Shown in pieces: positions 1 through 13,740 of a DNA stretch of 64,000 bases. The translations under genes and the position numbers were made by a program. Position 1 is the first letter of the stretch. Each line of letters begins with the position of its first letter. The stretch comes from Opeltia flavorubescens (Eukaryota; Ascomycota; Lecanoromycetes; Teloschistales; Teloschistaceae). Below the pieces are notes generated by a model. That model was not told where the DNA came from. It saw only the letters and a list, made by a program, of their open reading frames with translations, and did no database searches. The stretch spans positions 558,001 to 622,000 of the forward strand of contig KE546975.1 in NCBI GenBank assembly GCA_000442125.1, written 5' to 3'.

Positions 1-3000
1 ATATACCCCGTTAATATTTATAATAAAAAGGTTATTAATAAAGCCTTTAATAAATTCTATAAATAAAATTAAATAAAATAAATTATTATAATTACTTTAT
101 TTTTATTTTTTTATTTTATAATATAAAAAGATATTATTTAAAACTTTAAAGGCTATATTATTATTAATATTTAGATATTTAATTAAATTATAATATTAAA
201 TATCTATTTAATTCTATTATAAATAGAAATTCTAATATAAATTTATAATATTAAAGTTTTTTTTATAGTAGATTTTATAAACTTTTTTTATTAATAATAG
301 ATTAATTAGTAGTACTATTACCGTTTAATAATAGTTTTATATTAAAAGTAAAAAACGTTTAAAGTACTAGTAATAGGCTATTAAAATTTATTAATTTATA
401 TATAACGAATAATAAATAGGATTTTATACCCGTTTCGCTTTTTTTATAAAATTTATATTAATAATATTATAGTATTTTCCCCTTTAATAAAAGAATATAT
501 AAAATATTTTAATTCGATTTTTAGTACATTTAATACTATAAATCTATATTTATTATTTATAAAATCGTTTATTAGCTATATATTTATATATCTATTAGGC
601 TAGAAGATTAATACCTTTAAACTTACTACTACAAAAAATAAGATAAAAATAATTTTAAGGCTTTTATTTTTATATATACTCTAATAATTTAAAAAATATT
701 TAGATTTAATAGGCTATTTTTAATAATATATTAATAATTATATAATTATTATTAAATTATTCTAAAAGTATAAAATTTATATAAACCGTAATATTACTAT
801 TAAAAGTAATACTTATAAAAAAACTACTATCTAGAATCTACTAATAGTATTTATATCTAAAGAATTTAATATATTCTATTATTTATAAAAGCTTTTTTTA
901 TTATTATCGATTCTAGTTTATTTTAATTAATAAAAGTTTAATACTATATATAAATTTAAATATCAATAAAAAATTTAGTTTTATAGTTTATATTTATTAT
1001 AATTTAAATAAAGCTATCTATAAAATAGGTAAAGAATTTAAATAGAAATCTAAATAATCGATTCTATTTTTTAATCGTTTATTATTAGATATTAAAATAT
1101 ATTATTAATCTATAAAATTAAAAATTATAAGTATTATTTAAATAATAAAAAAAATCCGTTATATAATTAAAGTAGTTAAATATATTACAATTTTTTATAC
1201 GGATAATTCCGCTATAATTAATATTTTACGCTAAATTAGTTAAATTATAATATTTATAAAAAAATATAACTTTTATTTAATATAAACTTTTAAATATTTT
1301 TAATATTTTAAATTTAATATCTACTATAAATCTAAAGTTATAAATACTATTTTAAATATATTATTAAGGCTCGCTAGCCGTAAATATTATTTAAAAATAA
1401 ATAAATTACTAAATATAAATATTATTATAATATATTATTTTTTAGTAAACCTAGTAAAAATATTAATTAAATTCCGCTAACGATTAATCGATAAATACGC
1501 TAAAAAAAACTGTTAGATTAAAATTAAAAAATCTATTAAAACTAATATAAAATTAAATAATAATATTATTAAATTATTATATTATATTATTAACGGGCTA
1601 CTCTATTTTAATAATAATAAGCGAGGCCTACGCTTAATAATACTTATAAATATAGAAAAGGAAATATTTTAACTAGTATATAATAAAATAGGCTATCTTA
1701 ATTATATATATATATATAAATATTTAATAAAAGGCCTTTATATATATAATATATTAATAAAACTATATAAATTTCTTTACTACTACCCGTAGTATTAAAT
1801 TAACTAAATACCTCGCTACCGCCTATATAAAGCTCTATAGCTAGTATTTAACCTAGTAAAACCGTTCTATACGCTTATTATCGATTTTATTTTTATTCTA
1901 CTAAAATTATATAAAGGGTATAATTATTATATATTAATAATAAATAAATTTATTAAAATAGTTATTTATATATTTAAAAAAATTATTTAAAATAATAAAT
2001 AATAAATTAAATAGCTATTAAATAGACTAGTAAAGCTAAATTAAAGTATATTATAAATAATAATTTCGAATCGCGATAAAAAGTTCGTTAGTTAACTATA
2101 GTACTAGATATTTAAAATATTAAAAATAAATCTATAATATTTTATAGCTTAATACCTATAAATTAATAATATATTAGAATAATTTAATTTAATTATTAAA
2201 ATTATTATATATTATTAAATTACTATATTAAACGATTCTAGACTATAATTTACTATTTTTTTTTTAATATTATAGGCTTTTAATAATTTTATAAACTATA
2301 GCTTTATATTTAAAATACCTAATTAAGTATTATTCGAATTTAAAACTCGCGAAATATTAAACCTTCTATATCTATTAAACCCTAAATAAACTATTTAACT
2401 AGAAAATATATTAGATTTTAAAGCTTCTATTAACGCTCCTATTAAAGAACTAACTGCCTTTCTAGCTATAATACGAATAGCTTATTATTATAACCCGATT
2501 ATTTTAAAAGTTAATAAATCCGTAAATATACTAATTATATAGAATATTATAATATTAATAATTATAAAAAAGTACCGGCTTATATATATTAATACTAAAA
2601 ATACTATTACTTTTACTATAATAAAAATAAAAGAATATTATAATATATATTATTAACTAGTTAATTTTAAGTTTAGTAATTTTATAAAAATATATTTTTA
2701 TTAAGATTATAATATATTAAAGCTTATTTTTAAAAAAATTAAATAATAATTAATAGACTCTTTTAAAATTATCGAATATATTAAATTATTAGCCTATTAT
2801 TTAAAATTATTATTTATTATAAAAATTTATAATATAATATTAATAGTATATTTAAAACCTACTATTAACTCTAGTAATAATTTTTACTAACGCTACTATA
2901 TATTTATACTTCTAATTATTATTAATAGTAATAAAAAGTTTAAAATTAAATAAATCTTTTATAAGCGCTATATTTATAAAAATAGAGATTTTTCTATTTA

Positions 3001-3454
3001 ATATTATATTTATTAGGTTAATTATAGATTTAAAAACAATTAATAGATATTTAAATACTATTTAAATAATATAAAAATACTAGTAACTAAGTATAAGCGC
3101 TATTTTAATCTAGAATCGGCTTTAAATTATAATAAAGCCGTTAATAATACTAATATTAATATTAAATAATAGGAATAAGCTAAAGAGCCGTTTATTAATA
3201 AGGAAGAATCTATTATTAAAAGCTAATAGTTTTATTTATTACTAGTATTTATTACGGTTATAACGTATAAATAAAAGGCTAATAGAGTAAATAGGGCTAA
3301 ATAGCTATCGTAGCTCGAAGGAGGCCTTTTAAATATACTTATCTAGCTGGGTTTAGCGCCTTTTAGCGCCTATATTTATTTAGTTATAGATTTTATAGGT
3401 AAATAGTTTTTTACCTTTAATATAATACTATTACTCTATACCTACTATACAATA
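1..3454 (+). mobile_element. Ty3/Gypsy family A, copy 1: 3' half, RIP-inactivated
   Basis: This is the 3' part of an LTR retrotransposon whose 5' end lies left of the window. Ignoring stops, the reading runs RT, RNase H, integrase, chromodomain, LTR, the Ty3/Gypsy order. The RT active site reads Y-I-N-N at 454-465, where the family has Y-[IV]-D-D; GAT to AAT on both Asp codons is the change RIP makes after T. RNase H gives TDNSA near 1199-1213. Integrase has an Asp kept at 1883-1885 in an IDFI context and an ISNRDKKF block near 2063-2086, where the family has ISDRD. A chromodomain-like segment follows at about 2940-3110. It aligns without rearrangement to copy 2 (9870-13317); the differences I checked are mostly C/T or G/A. 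It cannot code for anything. Element identity is firm; domain edges are approximate. Confidence 0.9.
3250..3454 (+). repeat. 3' LTR of Gypsy A copy 1
   Basis: This 205-bp repeat matches both LTRs of the second copy (6126-6330 and 13113-13317). It starts TATTACGG, for an original TGTTGCGG, and ends ACAATA, for an original ending in CA. It contains the conserved core CTCGAAGGAGGCCTTTTAAA. The next five bases (TATTA) would be the target duplication, but the partner lies outside the window. Confidence 0.85.
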
Positions 3455-5220
3455 TATTATAGTTATATTCCCTTTACTTTTCGTCTTTAAATTAGCTCGC
3501 GGGCTATTTACTATTAAACTTATCGCTTTAGTTAAATATAATAAGTAAAGAATTATTTAAAAAGGCGCTTTCGATTATTTTAAAAAGATTATTAATAATA
3601 AATATTACGCTTTAAAATAAAAAATTAGTTTTTAAAGAAGGAATAAATACTATCGATAGAATATATATTAACCTTTCTAGTAATTATATTTTTTAATAGC
3701 TATAAACTCTAGATATAAATCTATAAAAAAATATTTAGCTTTTTTTAAAAAAAAAAAAAAAAAATTATACCTATAATAGCCGCTATTAAATACGCTTTTT
3801 TTTTAATACCGGTTAGCTTTAAATAAAAAGCCTAAAGTTTAAACTGGATAGTAAAGTATTATAAATTTTTTAGAAATTTTTAATTTATCTAGCTTTTAAG
3901 CGAAACCCTATTAGGTTAACAAATATTATAAAAATTGTTTTTAGAAGCTTTTAAAAAGATTTAGAGAGTTTTAAAAGCGGTTCTAGAAAATTTTAAAAAG
4001 GATTTAAAAAGGTTTAAAAAAAGATTTTAAAAAGCTTTAAAAAGCTTTAAAAAAGATTTAAAAAAGTTTAAAAAAAATTTTAAAAAGCTTTAAAAGGCTT
4101 TAAAAAAGATTTTAGGAAGCTTTATAGCTGGATAAAAGCTGCCTAGAATAGATTAGACGTTCTAGATAATAAGTTAAGGTTAGTATTACTAAAGAAGCTA
4201 TTAAAATATTAGAGAAATTACCGGTTTTAGACCGCGCGATATACGGACTTAGTCGTTTTTAATCTATTTCGCCTCTTTTATCTTTATACTAGCTATACTA
4301 TAGAAGCTGTTATTGGATACTAATTAAATAAAGCTTATTCAGCGCTTTAAATAATTATTAATATAGCGTTTTAAAAGCCTTCGGAAGTATTAAATTATAT
4401 ATTTAAAACTAAAGAAATATTGTAGAAAGCTTTAAAGGAGTAAATAATATTGTTTAAAAGAATAAATTTATTAGCTATTTACTATCGAAATATAAAATTA
4501 TCTAATCTATAATAAATATTAATAGCGTAACTATAAATCTTTTAAAACAGTAAAATATATACTTGAATACTAAATAATATTGTTATTATTTTTAGATATT
4601 AAATATATTAAAGCTATCGCTTAAATAACCGGGGATTATATATTTAATAGCTATTAATATATTTTTTAAAAAGAGCGTAATATATAATAAATATATTATA
4701 ACTAAAATAATAGCTATAAAAAGGCTCGATATTAAAGGTAGAAATTGTATTTAAAAGATTATTTTATTAAATATTAATTTATAAAGTATAATAGAATTAA
4801 TTAATTAAACTAGTTAAATTATATTAAGTCCTAAATTTAAAATTACGTTAGTACTAGTTTTCTATTTCCCCGCACGCTTATTTTTTAAACTATTCTTTAT
4901 CTACCTATAACTTTATTTTCTATATTATTATCTATAGATTTTATTTATTACTCGCGTTTTATTTATAGGCCTCTACTGTTTAAATTTATTTTAATATATA
5001 TTTTCGTTATTTAATATTTACTTTTTTATTACTATAGTAGGTAAGCGTATTAAAAGTACTTTTTAAAAAGTTTAAAATTCTACCGGTTGTAAAATACTAT
5101 TTAATATAAACCTTTTTAAATTATATCTAGCTAGTAACTCTTTTAATTAAAAGTATAGAAGTTTTAATCAAAATAATATTAAATAGCGTTTATTTAAATC
5201 TATTAAAGTAATGTTAAAAA
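3455..5220. other. RIP-mutated flank, no gene recognised
   Basis: This AT-rich spacer follows Gypsy A copy 1. It holds a homopolymer A run near 3749-3763, a purine-rich tandem tract (listed separately) and no reading frame I can place. Short stretches with original-looking sequence occur near 4210-4260 and 4860-4880. It may be the eroded start of the gene-like sequence that becomes readable from about 5221. Confidence 0.6.
3940..4135 (+). repeat. Degenerate 10-12 bp purine-rich tandem repeat
   Basis: About 15 irregular units of the form TTTAAAAAGC or TTTAAAAAAGA follow one another. Unit length drifts between 10 and 12 bp. The strand is strongly purine-biased. A RIP-mutated simple repeat with an original G/A-rich unit is the simplest reading. 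Confidence 0.75.
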
Positions 5221-5832
5221 AGTTTGCTCGTAAGGAAATTTATCTAATTTCTTCTAGAAAATCTATTACTAATAATAAGGATAATAAAATTATTTTATCT
5301 AAAAATTTCTATTCTAAAAAGCGTTATAATAAAGTAATATTATAGATTATTTTAAAAAAACCAACGTAAACTATTTTAAAAGAACTATTATAGTTTATTT
5401 TAAAGCCTATTAAAAGATTTAATACTTAATATACTATAAATTTCTTTTATTCTATATTTCTATAATATATTAATATACTAATATTTATATTTTTAGTTAT
5501 TATTTATTTTTAAAGAGTTTATCGATAGTAATAATACTTCTTTATATATTATAAAGCGGAATTTTAAAAATACTTTAAAAACTTATCGGTTTATAGATAT
5601 TAAAAAACGCTCGAGTCGTTTTATTTTTTAACCGGAATTAAAGATAAAAGAATTATTAAATAATTATTAAATTTATTTCTTCCTTTAATTTTATTTAAAT
5701 AATATCCGGGAGATTGTTATTAAAGTATAAAAAGTCGAGATTTATAAATATAATTAGGAATATAATAAAAGCGAATTATAAATTAGTAATAATACCGTAA
5801 ATTAAAAGCGTACTAGTATATATAATATAGAG

Positions 5833-5886
5833 GTAAGTACCTAATAACTTTTAAAATTCTAATATATATATACTAATTATTTTTAG
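5833..5886 (+). other. Probable 54-bp spliceosomal intron
   Basis: The donor is GTAAGT (5833-5838), a branch-like ACTAAT lies about 10 bases before the end, and the acceptor is TTTTTAG ending at 5886. Removing these 54 bp joins two coding-like frames in phase. Size and signals fit a normal fungal intron. Strand and phase support the pseudogene call. Confidence 0.6.
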
Positions 5887-6120
5887 CTTAAGGTTAAGTA
5901 ATTAATCGAGGAGGATTTTATTAAAATTTTTAGATATTATTAGAACTACGTAATATTAGTTTGGATATTTATAAATATATACTCCCTTTTATTATATAAA
6001 TTTATTTTTAATTTTATTATTAAAATTATAAATATTATTAAAACTGCGAGTCTAAATAAAGAAGTAAATTATATATTTTAAAATTAGTTTTTTCTAACAT
6101 TTAATTATATCTCTAGAACC

Positions 6121-6125
6121 TAATT
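6121..6125. repeat. Left target-site duplication of Gypsy A2 (TAATT)
   Basis: TAATT here is repeated at 13318-13322, directly outside the two LTRs. A 5-bp duplication is the usual product of a Gypsy integrase. Confidence 0.8.
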
Positions 6126-6330
6126 TATTGCGGCTATACCGTATAGGCAGAAGGCTGATAGGGCAGGTAGGGCTGAATGGCTACCGTGGCTCGAAGGAGG
6201 CCTTTTAAATATATTTACTCAGTTAGATTTAGCGCCTTTTAACGCCTATATTTATTTAGTTATAAATTCTATAAATAAATAGTCTTTTACCTTTAATATA
6301 ATATTATTATCCTATACCTAGTATATAATA
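6126..6330 (+). repeat. 5' LTR of Gypsy A2
   Basis: This 205-bp repeat is paired with 13113-13317. Its first 70 bases keep several CpA and TpG sites (AGGCAG, GCTGATAGGGCAGG, TGAATGG), which makes it the least RIP-mutated of the three LTR copies in the window. The sequence just inside it gave no clear match to a tRNA primer site. Confidence 0.88.
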
Positions 6331-9300
6331 AATAGTAGTAATTAAAAGCAACTTATATAAAATACGGTACTATTAACTTCCGTATATATATACTATTAAC
6401 TATTATATAGGACTAGATTTTTTAGATAGGTTTAATACTCCTTAGTTTATTAAACTACCGTTTTTATACTAATACTTAGTTAATAAAATTAATTAAAATA
6501 TATTTTAGCTTCTAATCCTCCTAATAAAATTCTAAGTACTTTCTATAATAATTTAGAAAATCTAACCGATCTCGTTATTATATTAGCTTTTATTATAACT
6601 ATTTTTTATATTAAAAAATTCTAAAAGTATATTAAATAGTTTATAAAATAGGATTAGACCTTTATAGTAATTTTTAGAATCTATACTAACTATATCTATA
6701 AAAGAAGTCTAAGCTTATACTATTCTTTAATATAAGAATCTTTTAATAATCGAGCAACTTAAACTAGTATAATAAAAACTAGTATAACTTTTATTATTAT
6801 TTACTCTATAAATTAAAATAAGTACTTACGGAATTTTACTAAAGTAATAAGCGATTTCCGTAATAATATTACTATAATTTTTAAAAATAAAAACTTTAAA
6901 ATTTATATTTAAAAGCTAGCTATAAATTTTATTTAGAATAATTTAAATCTTTATTTTTATCTTTTAAGCTCGCTAGAAGACTTATAATAATTTAATAAAC
7001 TTATAAATATTATTAAATTTATTAATATATTTAGATAGTAAAACTATATTTCTAGTATTAAATCTAGTCTACTTTATTTAATAAAATCGGAAAAAAGTAT
7101 TATACTACTATTAAATATAGTAGGAATTCTATTATAATAATAATAGGGTGGATTTATAAATAATAATAATCCGCTATAATAGTAATAAGCTCTTCTAGAT
7201 AAATAACTATTTATAAATACCCGTCTAGTTTAATTACTAGAATTTTTTATATAAAACTTCTAAAATTAAATAATTACTATATTAATAAATCTAGTAGTTA
7301 TACTAGCGATTACTAGATTATAATAAAAAGCTTATAATATTAATCTATTTTAATTAAATAGTAATAAATCGTTTATAGAATTTATAAAGTTATATAATAT
7401 TTATTATAATATATACGCTTTTATATAATATATAAAAATTAAATATAAAATAATAAGTATATTATTAATATACTATAATCTAGATTTTTATTTATAAAGC
7501 GAAGTAGTTATATAATTTATAACTATAATTAGTAAACTTATTTATAAATTATTATAATTAAGCGAAGGTATTAAATTATAGTATATATTTTTTAAAAACT
7601 ATTTTAGCAAGCTACCGTCTATTATATTAACGTAGTTAGAGTAGATATATTATATTATTAATAATATATAAATTTAAAAGGACCTTTTAGAATATTTTAA
7701 TAATATTATTATTAAAATAAAAAACGTAAAAATAATATCTATTAAAAATACCTAAATAATAATTAGTATTAAATATTTTAATATTTAACTACGAATATTA
7801 ATTTTAGATAAAACTATAATAATTATTATTAAAGCCTTTTATAAATTTTTTTAAAATAAAAAAAATAATTAATTCGATATTTATAGTAGTAATAAAAACC
7901 GTAAAATATTAAAGCTAAACTCTTTTTAAAAGAATAAAAATAAATAATATAAAAAAGTAATAGTATACTAGCCGCTATAAAATAATCTTTTTTATATATT
8001 TAGATATTTATTTATATACCCGAACTATATATAAAAAAATTAACCGAATATATTTCCTATTATATATTAATACTAGAATCTTTTTATAGTTCTATAAGCT
8101 CCGCTAATTAAAAGCGAGCCGGGTATATAAAATAATTAGCGTACTACTTAAAATATTTATTAATAGTTCCCGCTTAAAGTTAATACTCCGCTATAATAAA
8201 ATTAAGCCGGAAATTAGTAAAGCTATAGCTATTAATAGTATAATAATAGCCGGAATCTATATAAAAACCGCTAGTTAAATAACTAGTGAACCTACTTTTA
8301 ATAAAAAGCTTCCGGCGAGTAGGTTCTAGGTAATAGAATAAAATAATATTAAAGCTATAAAAATAGTTTTTATTAATTAACGGATTTTACTAAAACCGAA
8401 TATATAATAAATAAAAAACCTAATAAAGTTTTATATATTATTATTAAAGATTCTAACTAGTATAGTAATATAATAGAATTCTACTTTATTATAATAAAGC
8501 GTATAGAATTTAAATTAGTTAAAATATATTAATATAATAAATATAACGAAATTTTTAAATTAAATAATATTTTATATTAATATCTACGCTTTAGCTATAA
8601 TAAAAAACTATTTCTAGCTATAACTACTATAATTAAACTAACTATTAAGCTAAACGTTCTATTAATACTAGCGTAAATTTATTTAAAATTAGTTAAATTA
8701 TTTAAAAATATATTAGAGGTTATTAAGCTAGAGGTTATTAAATAGCTACTGCTATAAATATTCTAGTTAATTTATTTAATTATAAAGAATATATTAATAG
8801 TAGGTTTTACCTTCTAAAAATACTATTATATAACCGTAAATATTCGCTTATAATTAAATACTAAAAATTATAGCTTTTATTAGAATATAGGCTATATAAT
8901 AAGCCTAATTAATCGAAAATTTCTATTAGAATAGCTATTATATATTATAATTTAGAAGATACTAGCTTTAATAAATATTAAAGGTATTAGTAAAAAGTAA
9001 TATAATATTATTAAATTTATTATTATTAAAATCTTTATATTTAATAAAAAGATTATAAAGTTTATTATTATTATATATGAGTTTTATTTAGTAGATAATT
9101 TAAGCGTTAGTATACTTATTAATATTAATATTATAAAGTTTAAAGATATAAATATATATTTATTTATTAATATAATAATTATTAGCTTCTATAATAATAT
9201 AGTAGTACTAATCGCTACTAGTATTAAAGATACTAGAATAGGCGTAATTATTTATAGTACTTAATATATAATAGTACTGCTATATACTAGTAAAGCTATT

Positions 9301-12300
9301 AAAATTATAAATTTATACTAAAATCTATTAAATTTTCTATAAAGTTATAACTTTATATATAAACTAAAAATATTGAATACCTTTATAAACTATATATATA
9401 TTATAGATTATATATTAAAGTAAGTTTATATTTAAAATAATTTATTATTTTTTATTTAATTAGCTATAAAAANTNAATTAANNANNNTTTAAANATATAA
9501 AGCTAATAAATATTATTAAATTAGCTTAAAAAATTATAAACTAGTTATTAAAATATTAAAATAAAAACTTAAATAGTTTTTAAAAAACCTTAAACGCTAT
9601 ATAATAACTATTATAATAGCTACTATAACTTTAAATACCGCTATTATACTATTTATTAATTCTAACTATCGAATAGAAATAGTATATTTTATAAAAATAA
9701 CGATTTTTAAAATATAAACTAAACGAACTACTTTAATTACCCTAATTAAATATTATCCGCGCCTATAATAAGATACTAATAATATAGTTAATATACCGGA
9801 GTTAAAATATATAAATATTCTATTAATAAAAAACTAGAAGTAGATTTATAAACCTGGATAAGCTTATATATATTCTATTAATACCTATAATAAAGAGATT
9901 ATTAATAAAGCTTTTAATAAATTCTATAAATAAAATCGAATAGAATAGATTATTATAGCTACCTTATTTTTTTTTTTTTTTTTTATAATTTAGAAAAATA
10001 CTAATTAAAATTTTAAAAATTATATTATTATTAATATTTAAATATTTAATAAAATTATAATATTAAATATCTATCTAATTCTATTTTAAACGGAAATTTT
10101 AACGTAAATTTATAGCGCTAAAATCTTTTTTATAATTAACTTTATAAGCTTTTTTTATTAATAGTAAATTAATTAATAGTATCGCTACCGTTTAATAGTA
10201 GTTTTATATTAAAAGTAAAAAATATTTAAAATACCGGTAATAAATTACTATAATTTACCAGCTTATATATAATAAATAATAGATAGAATTTTATATTTAT
10301 TTCGCTTCTTTTATAAAGTTTATATTAATAATATTATAATATTTTCCTTTTTAATAAAAAAATATATAGAATATTTTAATTAGATTTTTAATACGCTTAA
10401 TACTATAAATTTATATTTATTATTTATAAAATTATTTATTAGCTATATATCGGTATATTTATTAGGCTAGAAGATTAACGCTTTTAGGCTTATTATAATA
10501 AAAAATAAGCTAAAAATAATTTTAAAGCTCTCGTTTTTATATATATTTTAATAGCTAAAAAAATATTTTAGTTTAATAAACTACTTTTAGTAGTATATTA
10601 ATAATTATATAGCTATTATTAAATTATTCTAGAAGCGTAAAACTTATATAAATCGCGATATTACTATTAAGGGTAATATTTATAAAAAAACTACTACCTA
10701 AAGTCTACTAGTAGTATTTATATTTAAAAAATTTAACGCGTTTTACTATTTATAGAAGTTTTTTTTATTATTATTAATTCTAGTTTATTTTAATAAAAGT
10801 TTAGTACTATATATAAATCTAGATATTAGTAAAAAATTCGTTTTTATAATTTATATTTATTATAATTTAAATAAAGTTATTTATAAAATAAATAAAAAAT
10901 TTAAATAAAAATCTAAATAATCGATTCTATTTTTAAGCTATTTACTATTAAACGTTAAAATATACTATTAATTTATAAAATTAAAGGTTATAGATATCGT
11001 TTAAATAATTAAAAAAATCTGTTATATAATTAAAATAGTTAAATATATTATTATTATTTATATAGACTATTCTATTATAATTAATATTTTATACTTAACT
11101 AGCTTAAATATAGTATTTATAAAAAAGTTTAACTTTTATTTAATATAAATTTCTAAATATTTTTAATACTTTAAATTTAATATTTATTATAAATTTAGAA
11201 TTATAAATATAGTTTTAAATATATTATTAAAATTTACTAGTTATAAATACCGCCTAAAAATAAATAAATCGCTAGATATAAAAGTTTTTATAATGCGTTA
11301 CTTTCTAGTAAGCCTAGTAGAAATATTAGCCGAATTCCGCTAATAATTAATTAATAGATATATAAAAAAAGGCCGCTAGACTAAAATTAAAAAATTTATT
11401 AAAGCTAATATAAAACTAGATAATAATATTATTAAACTACTATATTATATTATTAACGTGCTATTCTATTTTAATAATAATAAATAAGGCTTACGCCTAA
11501 TAATACTTATAGATATAGAAAAAAAAGTATTCTAGCTAGTATATAATAAAATAGGCTACCCCGGCTATATATATATATATAAATATCTAATAAAAGGCTT
11601 TTATATATATAATATATTAATAAAGTTATATAAATTTATTTACTACTACTTATAGTACTAAATTAATTAAATATCTTACTACCGCCTATATAGAACCTTA
11701 TAACTAGTATTTAGCCCGGTAAAACCGTTTTATATATTTACTATTAATTTTATCCTTATTCTACTAAAATTATATAAAGGATATAATTATTATATACTAA
11801 TAATAAATAAATTTATTAAAGTAGTTATTTATATATTTAAAAAAACTATTTAAAGCGGTAAATAATAAATTAAATAACTATTAAATTAATTAATAAAGCT
11901 AAATTAAAGTATATTATAAATAGTAATTTTAAATTATAATAAAAAGTTCGTAAGTTAATTATAATATTAGATATTTAAAGTATTAAAAGTAGATTTATAA
12001 TATTTTATTATTTAATATTTATAAACTAATAATATATTTAAATAATTTAATTAAACCGCTAAAATTACTATATATTATTATATCGCTATACTAGATAACT
12101 TTAAATTATAGCCTACAATTTTTTTATAAATATTAGCGGCCTTTAATAATTTTATAAACTATAATTCTACGCTTAAAATATTTAATTAAATATTATTTAG
12201 ATTTAAAACTTATAAAATATTAGACCTTTTATATCTACTAGACCTTAAGTAAACTATCTAGCTAGAAGATATACTAGACTTTAAAGCTCCTACCGACGCT

Positions 12301-13112
12301 TTTATTAAAAAACCAGCTACTTTTCTAGCTATAATATAAATAGCTTATTATTATAACCCGACGGCTTTAAAAACTAATAAACCCGTAAATATATCTATAA
12401 TATAGAATATTATAGTATTAATAGCTATAAAAAAATACTAACCTATATATATTAATACTAAAAATATTATTACCTTTATTATAATAAAAATAAAGAAATA
12501 CTATAATATATATTATTAACTAGTTTATTTTAAAATTAGCGATTTTATAAAAATATATTTATATCGAGGTTATAATATATTAGGGCTTACTTTTAAAAAA
12601 ATTAAATAATAGCTAGTAGATTTTTTTAAAGTTTTTAAATATATTAGACTATTAACCTACTATTTAAAACTACTACCTATTATAAAAATTTATAATATAA
12701 TATTAGTAGTATATTTAAAGCCTATTATTAACCCTAGTAATAATCCTTACTAGTACTATTATATATTTATACCTTTAGTTATTATCGATAATAATAAAGA
12801 ATTTAAAATAGAATAAATCTTTTATAAGCGCTATATTTATAAAAGTAGAGGCTTTTTTATTTAATACCTTATTTATTAGATTAATTATAAGCTTAAAGAT
12901 AACTAGTAAATATTTAAATACCGTCTAGGTAATATTAAGGTATTAATAGAAGAATATAAGCGCTATTTTAGCCTAAAATCGGCTTTAAATTATAGTAAGA
13001 CCGCTAATAATACTAATACTAATATTAAATAGTAGGAATAAGCTAAAAAGCCGCTTATTAATAAGGAAGAGCCTACTATTAAAAGCTATTAGCTTTATTC
13101 GTTACCGGTATC

Positions 13113-13317
13113 TATTACAGCTATATTATATAAGTAGAAAGCTAATAGGGTAGGTAGGGCTGAATAGCTATTATAGCTCGAAGGAGGCCTTTTAAATATA
13201 TTTACCCAGTTAGGTTTAGCGCCTTTTAGCGCCTATATTTATTTAATTATAGATTCTATAGGTAGATAGTTTTTTACCTTTAATATAATACTATTATCTT
13301 ATACCTACTATACAATA
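13113..13317 (+). repeat. 3' LTR of Gypsy A2
   Basis: This is the 205-bp partner of 6126-6330. It is more heavily mutated: positions that read CA, TG or GG in the 5' LTR read TA or AG here. It ends ACAATA before the duplicated TAATT. Confidence 0.88.
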
Positions 13318-13322
13318 TAATT
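13318..13322. repeat. Right target-site duplication of Gypsy A2 (TAATT)
   Basis: Identical to 6121-6125. Confidence 0.8.
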
Positions 13323-13740
13323 ATATATAAATATTTTTATAAATTTTACGGTATGTATTAAATTAATAATAGATTAATATATAAACTAAAACGCTAAAAT
13401 TAATTTCGAATTTAACCGTATAAAAGTCTTAAAGGCTTTTAATAAAATAGCCGATACTAATTAGTTCTTAATATCTATTAAAGATTTTATATATTAAATC
13501 TAGAAGTTTAAACGCGTTTATAAAAACAATAATAAGTATTTAAATTTAGATAAGAATTCTAGCTAAGTATAGATATCCGAATTATTAAAGTCTTGCTGTC
13601 GCTATAAAGTAAATTTAAAAAAAAAAAAATATAGAAAATAATAGCTTTAAAGAAGAAATTATTAATAATTCAGATAAAACTATAGATAATTTAAAGACTA
13701 TTATACGGTCGGATAAATAGATTTTATAATATTTAATAGG
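13323..13740 (+). pseudogene. RIP-degraded gene-like sequence, 3' part
   Basis: This continues the frame interrupted by Gypsy A2. From 13321 to 13616 one frame reads coding-like residues (for example NFEFNRIKVLKAFNKIAD and KFKRVYKNNNKYLNLDKN), with stops only of TAA and TAG type. A run of 13 A at 13617-13629 then shifts the frame. The following 110 bases read as an acidic segment (SFKEEIINNSDKTIDNLKT). Product unknown. A charged, low-complexity tail would suit a nuclear protein, but that is only an inference from composition. Confidence 0.55.

Larger units (their letters stand above)
5221..6125 (+). pseudogene. RIP-degraded spliced gene-like sequence, 5' part (split by Gypsy A2)
   Basis: A coding-like frame is visible although it carries TAA and TAG. 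From 5497 to 5832 one frame reads with few stops and many charged residues (for example RFIDIKKRSSRFIF). A typical fungal intron follows at 5833-5886. The frame resumes in phase at 5887 and runs to 6125. There the target duplication and Gypsy A2 interrupt it, and the same codon phase resumes at 13321-13323. An earlier exon-like block lies at 5223-5333 (IYLISSRKSITNNKD), possibly joined by an intron 5334-5496 that ends in ACTAAT then TTTTTAG; this join is less certain. I do not recognise the product. It could be a host gene or the gene of an unrecognised DNA transposon. Confidence 0.55.
6126..13317 (+). mobile_element. Ty3/Gypsy family A, copy 2: full length, RIP-inactivated
   Basis: This is a 7,192-bp LTR retrotransposon with 205-bp LTRs and a TAATT target duplication. 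Ignoring stops, the order is gag-like region (about 6400-8800), aspartic-protease-like region (about 8950-9250), RT, RNase H, integrase, chromodomain. The RT active site reads Y-I-N-N-I-I-I-F-S from 10321, for an original YIDDIIIFS. Between protease and RT a segment near 9840-9920 keeps the spacing typical of fungal Gypsy polyproteins. RNase H lies near 11040-11250, integrase near 11300-12500 and the chromodomain near 12820-12970. No frame is open. Ambiguous bases occur at 9473-9494. The element sits inside a coding exon of the gene-like sequence described on either side. Identity is firm; internal boundaries are approximate. Confidence 0.92.
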
